From positions 5,352,414 to 5,416,413 of the forward strand of contig OZ026835.1 in NCBI GenBank assembly GCA_964023205.1: a DNA stretch of 64,000 bases. Direction: 5' to 3'. Positions 51,000 to 63,226 of the stretch are shown piece after piece; the first letter of the stretch is position 1; each line of letters starts with the position of its first letter. Origin of the DNA: Lutraria lutraria (Eukaryota; Mollusca; Bivalvia; Venerida; Mactridae). The position numbers and the translations under genes were made by a program. The notes under the pieces are model-generated. The model was not told where the DNA came from. It saw nothing but the letters and a program-made list of their open reading frames with translations, and made no database searches.

Positions 51000-51252
51000 A
51001 CCAACGGTCCTTTTCAGGACCACCAACGGCCCTTTTCAGGGCCACCATGTCTTTTCGAAAGAAAATTCTCTCATTGTCTAAGTCTATACACACACACACA
51101 AAATAATGGTACCAGAACATTCCGAAAATTCAATTCATACTATTTTGGGGTACAACATTGATTTCCAATTTGTCCCAATTTTGTTTACTTCTGGTACCGA
51201 CCCCCTCTATATTCTATATGACCATGGTACCAGGGTACCGCCTATTACTACT
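51000..51252 (-). repeat. Right terminal inverted repeat, 253 bp
   Basis: Perfect inverted copy of 33989-34241. The match stops at 50999/34242. The inner end contains the tandem stem-loops that follow the rightmost gene. Confidence 0.97.
51006..51065 (+). terminator. Tandem histone-type 3' stem-loops plus purine box (right TIR)
   Basis: GGTCCT-TTTC-AGGACC (51006-51021), GGCCCT-TTTC-AGGGCC (51028-51043), then CGAAAGAAAA (51056-51065). Starts 26 nt after the stop at 50979. Mirror of the left TIR copy. Confidence 0.75.
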
Positions 51253-51258
51253 GGCACT
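51253..51258. repeat. Right target-site duplication GGCACT
   Basis: Exact direct copy of 33983-33988, next to the outer end of the right TIR. Both copies being unchanged argues for a young insertion. Confidence 0.95.
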
Positions 51259-51689
51259 TAATAGATCTCATAATAGGACAATGTGACATCCCTCGTCGAG
51301 GTCAATAGGGCGTTGGGTGCTGTTATTACAACATGCGTATCTGTGTAACCATAATGAGCACAATATAAAACATTGTTATACGAAGTGGTGATCTATACTA
51401 CTATATCTCCATATGTTTACCATAACAGTAAAGTATTTATTGCCTACTCGGATGTATACGCACGTTACTTTTGATTTTGTTCAGATAACCGAATTTCAGA
51501 AAGGATGAACATAAATGATCAAAGTAAGTGTGCGGTAACTGTGTGCCCTGAAGCTACTTGACATTAAAATAAAGACCAGCTTTAGGGTTGAAGAAAGATT
51601 GTGTTTGTTAATATTGAGCTAGACTCAGTATCAAGATTGAGTGCAGTATGTCTATTTATGTATATGTTGTTTAACAGCCCATTCGATTT
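51259..51689. other. Right flank of the Polinton, no gene seen
   Basis: Host DNA directly after the target duplication. It ends in a polypyrimidine/AG stretch that could be a splice acceptor for the next feature. Confidence 0.4.
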
Positions 51690-52098
51690 CAGAGCAGTCC
51701 CGATAAGATACAGGAGAACTGAACATTTACATTCCTACTCTATCGGTGTAAATTACGTTACATCCCTGAGATTTTCTAGACACGGTATGGGGTTCGGTAG
51801 CACTAATCGTGTTTCGTTCCCTGTGAGAAATCAACTCGGAGAATATGTGCCACACACAGGGCTCGACTCCGAAACCCGAGCTCAAACATTCAAACGTTTT
51901 TATTTGTATAAGGCCAATGTAGAAACTGTATGGGGACGCATGATGTATATTTCAAGTATTGTTTATATGAACGAGCTGCGTGCGTGTCGTGATATTCATG
52001 ATACATTTATACCAGGAGATGTGTCCCCTCAGCGATATTTGGCTTCGTTGCCCACTGACAATCACAATTTTACACACGTACAAAACATCGTTCATTAA
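51690..52098 (+). CDS. Candidate 3'-terminal host exon, unrecognised
   Basis: An open frame of about 136 codons to the stop at 52098, preceded by an acceptor-like ATTCGATTTCAG (alternative acceptor at about 51677) and followed by AATAAA near 52230. Composition is less AT-rich than the surroundings and the translation has a protein-like residue mix (GVNYVTSLRFSRHGMGFGS, YLYKANVETVWGRMMYIS). I do not recognise a family. It could be a chance ORF or a relic. Confidence 0.3.
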
Positions 52099-52826
52099 AT
52101 ACGTCATCGTGATATATATGTTAGTGACAATTTGTTGTATCATTGCATATGATAAATCTAATGAAATGTAAATTAAAATGCATGTATGCATAATCGTTTC
52201 ATTAATAGATCTAGGTTCATTAACCTCGAAATAAATATTTAATTACGAAATTATTTTAATGAAGGACTGCGACACGCTGAGCATGTTGAGTTATGGAAGA
52301 GATTTTAATTACATATATACATGAAGTCATTATACAATGTACATATCTAATATCATTCGTTGTCCTCAGCTGTTGTTGTGTTGATGTTGTAAGTTAACAT
52401 ATACCAGGGTGGGAAAAGGGAGGGGATTAGCTCCTCCCCGAATAAGTTAATTCGACTAACACGGTAATTAAAGGGGCTATTACTAATCCCCCACATTCCG
52501 TGTATAGACAAAATCGTATCCCCTCCCTGATTTGAAATTACCAACGGGCCTGTATAGTTTTAGACATCTTATATTGGCTAGCACTTGTACCGAGCCAAGT
52601 AACATTTTTAGGCAAACATCCGTCGGCGTATGATTGAAATGCAATAGTTTACAATAATGAAGCACAACTATTGATGTTGATTAGAACAAGACTTCATGTA
52701 ATTTTCTAATTATATTTTGTACATCACCATACTGACACGACACACTAGATGGTGTTACATGAAATTTGTATTAAATATGTTGTTACTAAATTCAATATTG
52801 GTTAATATACTGTAGTGCAAACTTCT
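52099..52826. other. No gene seen
   Basis: AT-rich host DNA. Confidence 0.4.
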
Positions 52827-52985
52827 TAATTTAGACGCAATTTACGAGTACATGGAAAAAATAATGTCATTTTTTAAAACTTATTTAGGCGTAATCTGCG
52901 AGTACATGACAAAATGTCATCTTTTAAAGCCTTGATTTAGACGCAGTGTATGAACACATGGTAAAATGTCAACTTTTAAAACCTT
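52827..52985. repeat. Three tandem copies of a 50-60 bp unit
   Basis: Each copy carries TTTAGACGCAATTTACGAGT, then ACATGGaAAAATGTCAtcTTTT with small changes. Confidence 0.75.
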
Positions 52986-55900
52986 GCCGATATCAAATAA
53001 TTCACAAAACATACTTAGTGGTCATTCGTATCGTCTGCTTGACCTCGTGATATCGTTATAAAGATAGTGAGTGGTGATCCAAAAGTAAGTTAGCTTCCGT
53101 GTGCTCTACAATCGTCCTTGAAGTGGTTGTAAATTTTTATTGACCGGTTAAATTCTATCTCAATATTTTCTTAATAAAATAATCAAATTTTTGTTTGTCT
53201 TGGGAGCTATTCAAACGAATTCATATTTGTGTAAAGATGATTAATAAACGTATACAATTTCACGATGGTTCATCAGCTATGACGTTTTCAAAATTTATGT
53301 CATCCTTTTTAACTTTCGACTACTTTTTACTGAGGTAAATATTTTTGGTGATCATCATTGACGAGTAATAAGAAGCGACTTGTGTTCTTAAAGAAATATA
53401 TCTATAAATATCTTGACATGAATAACTATATCATCTTTCATGATAAAAGACATACCATGTTTAAGTCGTATTTCAATATTGAAAGCATTGTAAGTATTGA
53501 CAGGTAAATAAAACACCTATTCATCGTTATAATTAGGTGTATTTAAAAACAGAACCTTTCTTTTTTGTTTGCGAGAAATCTTCACAAATTTAATAAATAT
53601 AAAATAAGAGAATGGGAGAATAAAACTGAACAACGTAGCTTCGGTGTCACGGTTTCGTAATCTTATTTAAAACTTGATTAAGCTAAGTTACAATACACTC
53701 CGTTTCGTTGTTGAATAGCAGGTCCTTTTTGGAAATAGCGCCATCGTTAACCTTTTTCGATTACATCCCAAATACTGCACCTTTCTGACGTACCAGATTC
53801 TATACAATGCTATACAAATTATTGATATTACAAAAGCAGTATTGTCAATTTATCATTATTTATTTGATAGTTACCTCGAATACTGTTTACGTCACATTTT
53901 TAAATTTGCGTGAGAGTTGTTGCCCTTGTTTAAAAAATAGTCGAATATTAATTTCAGTAGAAATTGCATAGTGACCTGGAGTTTTCTCTTTATCAAATTT
54001 GATTGATACTGTGTTATTGCATTTTTACCACGAGTTTTCATTTAAATGGATATTCAATTTTCTCCAACCTTTGAGAAATGGCTTACTTCCATAAACTACA
54101 ATGGAAATTTTAAGGGAATATAACTCAAGTCATCCAAATCATGGTTTTATTCTTAGCTTAATTTGAACTAATAAATAAATAATAATATAATATAATAATA
54201 AAGAATTACACTGTAAAGCGTTAACAATGTTTGTTTCGGGTTAAATATTCTAACTAAAAATAAGGTTGGTTACTAAGGTACGATTTTTTTTTTTTTTTTT
54301 TTTGATGGGTGGGTGGGTAGGTAACATTCTCGAAAAGATGTAACAAAGTGAGGACAGCGAATGTACCGTTCTTTGTACCTAGTAAAAATTTATAGATAGC
54401 AGGGAAAAGTCATGTTAGGTCAGGTAACCAGAAACTACTGGTTAAGTAGTATGGTTGTTCGACAATCAATCTTGTTATCTGGTTTCTTAGCCTCATTAGT
54501 GACGAACCTGTCATCATATTAAATAGAGATAATGATTCGTTGTTTCCTCTTAGTTTAATTAAAGCGCTCACAAATGAACCACACAAAAGATTAAATAATT
54601 AAGGTCTATAACCTACATTGAAGGAACGTGCTTTTTTATTACGAACAATCAGAATTCCACGTCCAAGAGTGTTGCCCCTGAGTCTACATTTCAAAGAAAA
54701 TATGTAACAGTAATACCACCATTTGCAAAGATTATTGTCATAAATTTTATTTCGGTATATATACATTATCTAAGACATGTATCATAATACTCACATTGAT
54801 TGTATTATAAAAGGAAATTTCAATTTCCAGTAACTTCGTCTCTTTGTCTCATTTGATTTCAGTCAACCACTGTTCGTCATTTCACCACAAGACCATTTTG
54901 ACATGTTTTGATTGGCTGGAGGTTTAGTCATTTTCGCGGCATATGCGCATCGATTTCCCGCACCAGATTGTGCAACAAAGCGAATTCATAAAAAAATGTA
55001 GGTTCGGCATTTTAATTGGGGACCATCGATGTATAATTATTCAAAATAATAAGAACTTTTACACTCTCTATTTTTTCAACCAAAAGTAATTACTTTTGTA
55101 CATGTACATACAATTGAACATTATTTACTGGCATGTAATGTATTTTCTTAATCATCACAAACTATATGGTTTCGTTATGAGTTAATGATTATTTTTCCAA
55201 CGAGTAAACTAAGTATTTATTAACAGTATTATTCATGATCTTCCAAAATCATAAAACATTTTTGATCCATTATAGTGAGTATTAATAACGAACTTTATGC
55301 ACATACCACGTATACATTTGTACATAAAAGTGTATATAAATTCTAATGATGTAAACGGTTAATCGATTAATCGTTCGTTTGTCCGATTTACCGGTTATAA
55401 AATCAGTAACCGATTAATCGAGAAATAGGAAAGTGAATATTAGTAATATGGTAACTATAAATAGACACTAAAGTCTCAGTCAATCTGCATGTGTTATCTT
55501 GTCAATAAATTAGTCGACCAAAAGTGAATGATGTAAATTTGATATTTTTTTATCAAAACTAAACTCCGAAATTATTTGTTAAATGCCAATCATTCAAATG
55601 AGATTTCCTCCTGACGAGTTAATTCTTATTTTGAATACAAAAATATTATTAATAGATGCGAAATCCAAGAGAGGTTTAGCTTTCAAACCAGATTAAAACA
55701 TGCTTTTATTATTCAACTGTCAAAACATGTTTTATAATGATATTAAGAGAAATACGTCACACTGCTATGTACGTCAAAATTCAAAATAAAAACCTCTTTT
55801 TTACATATTAAGCTTTAAAATGTTTGATACTGATCCGATATTTTTGGTCTAAAAATATATTGTACGTAAATAAATATACAGTTTAAATATTCTTCAAAAG

Positions 55901-57204
55901 ATCTATAATAATTGAACTTGAATAGAGTGTTCGTATCTTTTCATCTTAAGTGACAAGCGTAGCTAAACCCCCGGAGAGGATACAAGCTAATTCAACTTTA
56001 TTTACAGTGAATTTAACTCCCGCCCCCGACTATCACGATTTCCATTGTTCGTGTAGGTACAGAATGTAGCTCAAACAAGGGTATGATTATTAACGGTTCA
56101 AATATTATTTACCAAATGTATGTACATTGGTCGCTGAGCTAGCCTGGGAAAATGATTACTGAAATACAAGAATTTGTATACGTATTTGTCAGTTTTTAAG
56201 TTTATTTCGGGCTTACAACAATGTGTAGGTAAACAGGTGACAATTAGTATGGTTGAAATTCTACAAGAATGGAGGGACAAGTGAATATGTATTTAAATAC
56301 TAGTACGTGTATATTCTCCGAGGTTTCTAAAAGATTAACATGCATACGTAACCAATCATATCGAACATAAAAATCAAGTTTGATGACAATTATAATTATT
56401 TGCATGAGTCAGTTTCAAAACGATTTGAGTTTTGCTTAATAATTATAATTATAAGTACACATGACCTCAAGGTAAATGGTCGCATTAATTTTCGATGCGA
56501 GGTGCTTGAGCATTAAACAAAAATATTAAAAATTCTTATACCAGGCTAGATATTGTTAACTGACGATTAATGAATTGACCGATTAGCGTAATTATTTTGG
56601 ACTTTTACTGGAGTATGCCAAAAATTACTAAGTTTGTATATTATATTGAAAACGATTTCACTGCAGCACAACGCCAAAAACGAGACTAAAGTTGCAGAAT
56701 TGACTACATGTATTATGAATTTTATGTAGACCCAATGAAGTTGTACCGTAATTGGCGTGCTTTGTTTGTTTACAAAGCATCTTGGTGATAAGTTAACGTA
56801 GGTAAACAAGGATCTAAATATCTGTAGAAATTGGTCCTTAAACAAAACAGCCTACTCTGCAGAAATTTTGCTCTAGACAGTGTTTTAAGAATCAAACGCC
56901 TTCAGTTATTTGCAATTTATAATAATTCTCACTCATGACCAAATAACATACTAGGCCCATAGATCTACTACGACATCCGCGCGGAGAGTTGGACTTTCGG
57001 ACATAATGTCATGGTGTAAGTATATTTACGAGTGTAAAGATTGAACAAGTCTTAGAATCAATAAAGAAATGCGAGATTTTAGTCTAAATGCTATATGTTG
57101 AACTTCATAGGCACTTAATTAATACTTAGCCTATTAGGTAACACGTTTATTGCGGTTGTTCTTTGTTAGATCTTACAGGCATGGCTTATCACGGTGAAAG
57201 GATA
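52986..57204. other. Long gene-free stretch
   Basis: Very AT-rich; a poly(T) run at about 54287-54303. No conserved ORF or RNA gene recognised. Confidence 0.4.
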
Positions 57205-57270
57205 AAGTCAGCTCTCTCCCCCCCCCCCCCTCTCTGTCTCTCTCTGTCTCCCTCTCTCTATCTATCTATA
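57205..57270. repeat. C-tract and CT microsatellite
   Basis: CTCTCTCC, a run of C, then CTCTCTGT and CTAT repeats. Confidence 0.8.
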
Positions 57271-59027
57271 TGATACATGTAGTTTCTTATAATTTGTTAA
57301 TATATCTTCTGTTGTCACGGAATTGTTTACACATACACAGTAGTTCACGCAAGGCTTAATTGGTCTTTATAAGTGATCTGTTGATTTTTTCCTGATTTTT
57401 GCGACATTATTGGGCCTATGCTTTAACCAACCATTCAAATGTATTTATAAAATAGAATATATGCCTTTTTTAACTGATCTTTATTACATAGACCGCTTGA
57501 TGATGTTACCGATTGGCCTATTTCTAACCCCTAAAGTCAATAAATTAGGCCTAGGCCTACGTTTGAGTAACGATTTTCTGAAACGAATCGTTTTGTGATT
57601 TTGTTCAAACTCACATATGAATATCATCGTATCAAAGTTTATATACGTTTATATCACGTTATCTAACATTTATTGTACGTTTTATCGAGTCATCAAAAAC
57701 AATAAAACGATTACGAAGCGTATTTTTAGCAGACGACCTCATAAAATAGTCCGTTTATCTACGAACGACTAAAGTTAGGCGAAATATCCACCCGAGTGAA
57801 GTATGTACGCTGTTTTAAACGATTGCGTGCTGCGTCCTGCGTGAAGACAAAATAAAAACGGTCGTATCATTTTCGGGAAATGTAATGCAAAATAACCTTA
57901 TATCTACTTGTATATTACCCAAAAAATGCTATAACATTTTTCTCGTGTGAATAATACGATATTGAATTACAATCGTACATGCAAAATGACTTTTAATTAT
58001 GTACAAATGTATATCTAGGCTTATTTACCTATAAAAAAATGTTCAGTTCTTAATTGTAGCCGAAAACAGCAGTAAATACCGAAACTTTTAACAAATACTC
58101 CCTTAGCATATTTGCGAGGTAATATAGGGTTTCAAAACAACCTTTACATTTATTCAGTACTCTAGCTGTTCTGATATATATCCACATGAAGCAATTAAAG
58201 TCATATTCCATGCAAAATTTGACAACAATGTCATTTTTTTCCAGAAGTGGAGAAATTGCCAGTTCCTAGTGGAAGGATAAGGTAGTCTTGGTTCGAATAA
58301 CATCCAGGGAAATTTGTCAGGTGAATCTGCCGTCGTTTATATAACTGAAAAATTGAGAAACAGCGTTAAACCCAGATCAACAAAATTAAAATCATAGCAA
58401 TTATTGAGGGAACCTAATTTATAAATAGTAACATATGTAATAATGCAAGATTAGATGATGATTGTTTAAAAAAAGTTGGAAACCCAATGAAACTGAAGTG
58501 CAGGGTCACGAAACCGCATTGTACGTGATTCAATGTACTAACTGTTGATAATACGGAAATTTAATATAATTTATCAAACGTTTATAATACTAGTATATAT
58601 GTTTCTGAAACACAAACAGCAACTGCTACAGTTTCTATTTTTTTTTAAATTTATTATCTTTTTAAAAAAAAAATTTTTTCTATATTTGATATGGCCATTT
58701 TACTTTAGATAGAAAAATATACAGTAATACCTTGATCTAAAGTTAGCACCAGTATTATCTGGTCTTCATATTAATTGAGGTGGTCTTAAAGTCGAATTAA
58801 TTAATTTTTATAATTAGAAATTATAGTGGATATAAATTATAATGTCGATAACTAAGCCGTCCGGGAATATGTCGTTTTTTATAATGATCTGATCCGTATT
58901 TTCTGGTGGTCCCTAAGTGAAATTTTACTTAACAAATTACACAAGCAGTCGCGATTCAATAAACGGAAAAAGATGTAATACTTTGGTAAGAAATAATTGC
59001 ACGTCACTCGATGCGACTGTAGTAAAA
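57271..59027. other. No gene seen
   Basis: AT-rich host DNA with A and T homopolymer runs near 58640-58680. Confidence 0.4.
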
Positions 59028-59203
59028 CCTCTGTTAGTGGTCATCTCCAAATAAAGGTCCCCCTGTGAATAAGGGGAATTCTTTTTTTTAAAATCGCCAT
59101 CGATTATTTAGAATGAATTTACTTCTGATTAAAGATCACCTTTCAACTAAGGCCACATAATATCTTACACAAAGGTGGCTTTTATTCATACGGTTGACTG
59201 TAT
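59028..59203. mobile_element. MITE-B copy
   Basis: GTAAAACCTCTGTTAGTGG ... GTGGCTTTTATTCATACGGT-TGACTGTATA. Confidence 0.68.
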
Positions 59204-59238
59204 ACATGTACGTTGCTACTTCAAATACTGAAACTATA

Positions 59239-59606
59239 CTTAAAGGGGCATACCCTACAACTTGGTGCATTTAGAATCAAGACAAAATGATGATAAATTA
59301 GAAGCTTGTAAAGAAAAAAGCCGACGAAGAAAGTTTCAGCCAAAAATTCATCCAATTAAAAATAAAATCACAAAAAATATTAGTTTCCATAAAAGATCAG
59401 AAACTCTTTGGAATATGTTGTACAATTTATGGGTGGAAGTGATTTATTATTCATAGCTATGATTTTTGCGGCTAGTACCTAAACTAGTCATTTTATGACC
59501 CAAGTTCTTCTTGCTATTATCCATTATATATTGTTCTACATATACATCTAACACATTTTTACACTTTCACAGAATGTTTGTCAGTTGTAGGGTATGCCCC
59601 TTTAAG
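59239..59606. mobile_element. TTAA-ended MITE, 368 bp
   Basis: The left end CTTAAAGGGGCATACCCTAC-AACT is inverted exactly at the right end (AGTTGTAGGGTATGCCCCTTTAAG). A TTAA at both ends suggests piggyBac-type mobilisation. It contains only a short basic ORF (59262-59456) that I do not recognise. Confidence 0.75.
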
Positions 59607-60188
59607 TCTTATCTGAAGTGTAAACAATCTGACTGCATTGTCTAATATTTCCTTGAAACTAATCGCACAGGATAATAACAGTAATAATAATAATACACAG
59701 GACGTAAGTCATTATCGATAAATGATTATGAAGTAACGATTATTGACTGTAAATTACACGTGGTCTATGATAGCTAATACGTATTGCTGTTTTGTATGAG
59801 CTTCAGTTTAAGTTTCGGTTTCTGGTGAAGTTTTTTTAAATTGAAGTAATACCGGAAGATGATGAAATGATATGATATTTAAAATTTTCGTTTCTGGTTA
59901 CTCGACCCATCCTCATTTTCGCCGAAGAACGGTCCATCTATTTTCTTTCTGTTTTATCATTCCATACGCCAACAAAACCAAAAAAGCCCCGACCACCTAG
60001 TTGGCCTATTTTTAATGAACATTTAACTAGAAACAATGGTAATTAAGGTGGTCGTGTTTGGGCGCGCAACCCAAGGCTAGGATACCGGGGAATTGTGTGT
60101 TTTCTCTCTCATTAACCCAGCTCGTTTAGTTGCTTTCTCTTGAATTGTTAAGCAACATGCAACCTATAACACTTTGCTGGTCACTTAT

Positions 60189-60380
60189 TTGGCCTCCGTG
60201 GTTGGGTGGTTAAGGTCGTTGACTTCAAATCACTGTAACCTCTCACTGATAGAGGGTCGTGGGGTCGAGTCCAGCTACGGATTATGTCTCTTTAAGTGAG
60301 AAAGTCGGCAGTTGCTTACGGAGGAATGATGTTTAGGTGAACTGCCCGTCTCATATGACTCTGTACTAGTGTAAGGGAGG
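60189..60380 (+). mobile_element. tRNA-derived SINE copy 4
   Basis: GGCCTCCGTGGTTGGGTGGT ... GGTCGTGGGGTCGAGTCC ... GTCTCTTTAAGTGAG ... CTGCCCGTCTCATATGACT. Confidence 0.78.
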
Positions 60381-60609
60381 CTACTGTTGATTCCAATTGT
60401 ACTGTTGCCAAATGTGGATTACCGTTCTTTCTTATTAATAGTGCGAATACCAACTAAATAGATACGATATAAATTTATCGAAATTAAAGATATACCGTTT
60501 AAACATGTACTTCTCAAACGTTTTGTAATGGTTCCAGAAGTTCTAACCGGGATTAGAGAACACGTCATCAAATGTGTGACATGGCAGAAAAATGGATTTA
60601 TGTTGTACA

Positions 60610-60794
60610 TACAGATAAACCTGTGTCAGCGGCCAACTCCGAATATTGGCCACCCAGTGAATAAAAGTCGATGGCATTCTTTAAAAACTGATTAGTTTCA
60701 ACAAAATGACTTCTAAACAAACATCACCTGTCTATAAAGGCCATATTTTGTATTTACTGATGTTGGCCTTTATTCATAGGCTTGACGTACTGTA
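60610..60794. mobile_element. MITE-B copy
   Basis: TACAGATAAACCTGTGTCAG ... GGCCTTTATTCATAGGCTTG-ACGTACTGTA. Confidence 0.7.
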
Positions 60795-62455
60795 GTTATA
60801 TCATCATGAGTCGCAGTGAGTTCCTGGCTGTCTTGTAAATCTGGATATATATGTTACTACTCATAGTGTGCTCTTTAAACTGATATTTATTTTATTTGCA
60901 TTTTATGTTATGCTATTATGTTATGTGATTTTGCCATACATATAAACAAAATGCCATTTTTTGGGTCAAATTGAGTCTACTTGTAGCATAAATAAACTTT
61001 GTCATCCGTATATACGTATACCCTTGATTTACCTAAAGTTTTGATCTGTGCTCTTACGTCAGTGCATCATGAAATCTGTCGATAATGTCAATGAATGAGA
61101 TGCGGGGCACATAATATAGATGACGTTAAATCAAACTACATATATGTTTTACTATTAAAGTTTGTTGTTGTTGTTGAGGATGAGGGTAGGTCAGAGTTAT
61201 GAAGATAATGTCATATAAGGACATTAATTGTTACTTATAAATGTCATATAGACATTGTGAATATAAGTATAAACAACATAATAAATATAGAATAGGGTAT
61301 ATTCATGTAATTATAAGCATCAATTTGGCCGGGTTAAATACTGATAGAATTTAAACCTTTGATTTGTGGACTGTTTTTTTTATTTTGATTATATTAGATT
61401 CTTTGTTCTGCTTTTGTTAACACATATCCTATAAAACTGGCAAAATGAGATCTATGAGGCAGATATGTGCGCGCAGTTAGATTCCATATCATATGCATGT
61501 TTCAAGTAGAAATATGAATGATTAAGACAGGATCAATGAGTTGATTCTTCCTGGAACAACTTATCATCTCGTTATGATTTTCTCACAGATTTTTCCTATA
61601 CTATTGTATTATACATTTTTAGTTGTTGTTTCCTTCTGTAAAGATTCGCAGGCTGGTGCAAAATTTATAAATGTGTCATAATAAGGTAAGAGAGAAATTA
61701 AACAAACTCAATAACAAAACTGACTTAATATAATAAATATTATACACACGTAAGTCCTTAAATTGATACCGTCAATTAAAGACCCATTAGCTTTTTGCTA
61801 TAAAAAATATATGCAAAAAACAAACAATTGCTATAGAATATTATCCCAGGATAGTTATAACCGACGAAACAAGTCCGTTTTCTTCTAAAAACACTCATTT
61901 CGCTGTGAATTTTCCTTTGTAAACTTGAAATATATAGAGCGCGTGACGTCACTTCATGTCGTGTGCATAATATGACTGCGATAAATATAGCTGTTCTATT
62001 AATAGTATTTATTTCAATGATATTGAAAAAAATACGATAATGGTTTTGGAAACATTTTTTCTTGCTATAAAATATGCGCGGTAGGAAAACGCCCCGGATT
62101 CTTCTGTTATAGGACAAATTGAAACTATTACGGCCGATAAATTCATATATGATTATATGGGACTTTAAGCATACAATGGCTGTATGAAGTGGTATTGATC
62201 CAATGGTATTAACATATTAAATTACTGATATTGATATAGGCCTAAAACATTGATGTTGGAAATCAACTTGGTCACTCCTGGTACCAAGGACTTATATGTA
62301 TGTATGTAAGTCCATGCTGGTACCAATATATTTTTAGTCCCTGGCCACGCCGGTAAAATGGACTATTTCGTGAAAACACCCCATTTCGTTGCTTGTGTTC
62401 AGTTCGATTCACAATCAAAGCAATTTCACGTGTGTTCAACCGCTGTCAACAAAAA
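60795..62455. other. No gene seen
   Basis: AT-rich. Contains an imperfect palindrome at 62277-62322 (CTGGTACCAAGGACTTATAT...GGTACC) and may include the promoter of the next exon. Confidence 0.4.
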
Positions 62456-62563
62456 ATGGATTTTTCATCTCCTCCAGGTGGTAAAGGCGCCGTTGATGTC
62501 GACCGACAGTTAGCACTTGCAAAGCAACAGTTAGACTTACAGTACAGAATGAGAAATTTACAA
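62456..62563 (+). CDS. Candidate first coding exon of a host gene
   Basis: 36 codons from an ATG in good context (CAACAAAAAATGGA) to a consensus donor GTAAGG at 62564, phase 0. The peptide starts MDFSSPPGGKGAVDVDRQLA and ends in a charged helix (QQLDLQYRMRNLQ). It looks like the N-terminus of a small intracellular, possibly mitochondrial, protein. I could not name it, and later exons must lie beyond the window. Confidence 0.45.
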
Positions 62564-63174
62564 GTAAGGCTTCGGATTGTCTTCTTTCGTGCATTTCAAT
62601 ACGACTCACCTCCATTTTGACCTTAGTAGGCAGGATTTAATTTGCATGCTAGATAACACTGTAATTGTTAATTTAATTGCAAAATGGGAGAACCTCGAGT
62701 TAACAGAATGATATTTGAATTTAAATGACAAGATGCTATCCTTAGATAGAGGCCACAGCTCCCTTTGAAATCATTAGCCGGAAATTTGAATTGTCCGAAT
62801 ACATGGCCAGTTAGGTTTGGCTGACGAAACACCTAAGGTTATATAAATTGACAACTTTTCGGATTTTTATTTTGTTCATACAGGAATGATTAAATATGTT
62901 ACGACTGCTGTAAGTCTTTGGTTAACCAGAAACTGACACAGTCAAACCTTAGGCTTACAATATGGTTGTTGTTGTTGTTGTATGTCGTATACGCTAATAA
63001 TGTAGCGAATGTTCACTTTGTGCTGTTGTCATCTCGGTACACTGTCTCTTTGTGCTTTTACACGTGATACTTTTTAGTTTTAATTAATGTTACTGCTTGA
63101 CTACATCGTGAGAAGTTGTCTAAATGTATTTGAAAGATGAAAAAATGTTAATAAAAATTATTAGACATTTTAAA
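62564..63174. other. Probable intron, no gene seen
   Basis: Follows the donor at 62564. AT-rich with a GTT run near 62963. Confidence 0.35.
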
Positions 63175-63197
63175 GGGGGGGGGGGGGGGGGGGGGGG
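63175..63197. repeat. G homopolymer, 23 bp
   Basis: Uninterrupted run of G next to the 3' end of the LINE fragment. Confidence 0.9.
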
Positions 63198-63226
63198 TTA
63201 AAAAAATAAAATAAAGAAAAGATTAA

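Larger units (their letters stand above)
33989..51252. mobile_element. Complete Polinton/Maverick (adintovirus-like) element
   Basis: The boundaries are set by two 253-bp inverted repeats that begin 5'-AG, as Polinton ends do, and by a 6-bp duplication GGCACT directly outside each end. Inside are the Polinton hallmark genes: protein-primed PolB, DDE integrase, adenain-like protease, FtsK/HerA-type packaging ATPase, hexon-like and penton-like capsid proteins, with about 14 further genes. No introns are seen. The element is visibly less AT-rich than its flanks. Length (17.3 kb) is within the usual 15-20 kb range of the family. Such elements are thought to be self-synthesising transposons that can also form virus particles; this copy looks recently inserted. 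Confidence 0.97.
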
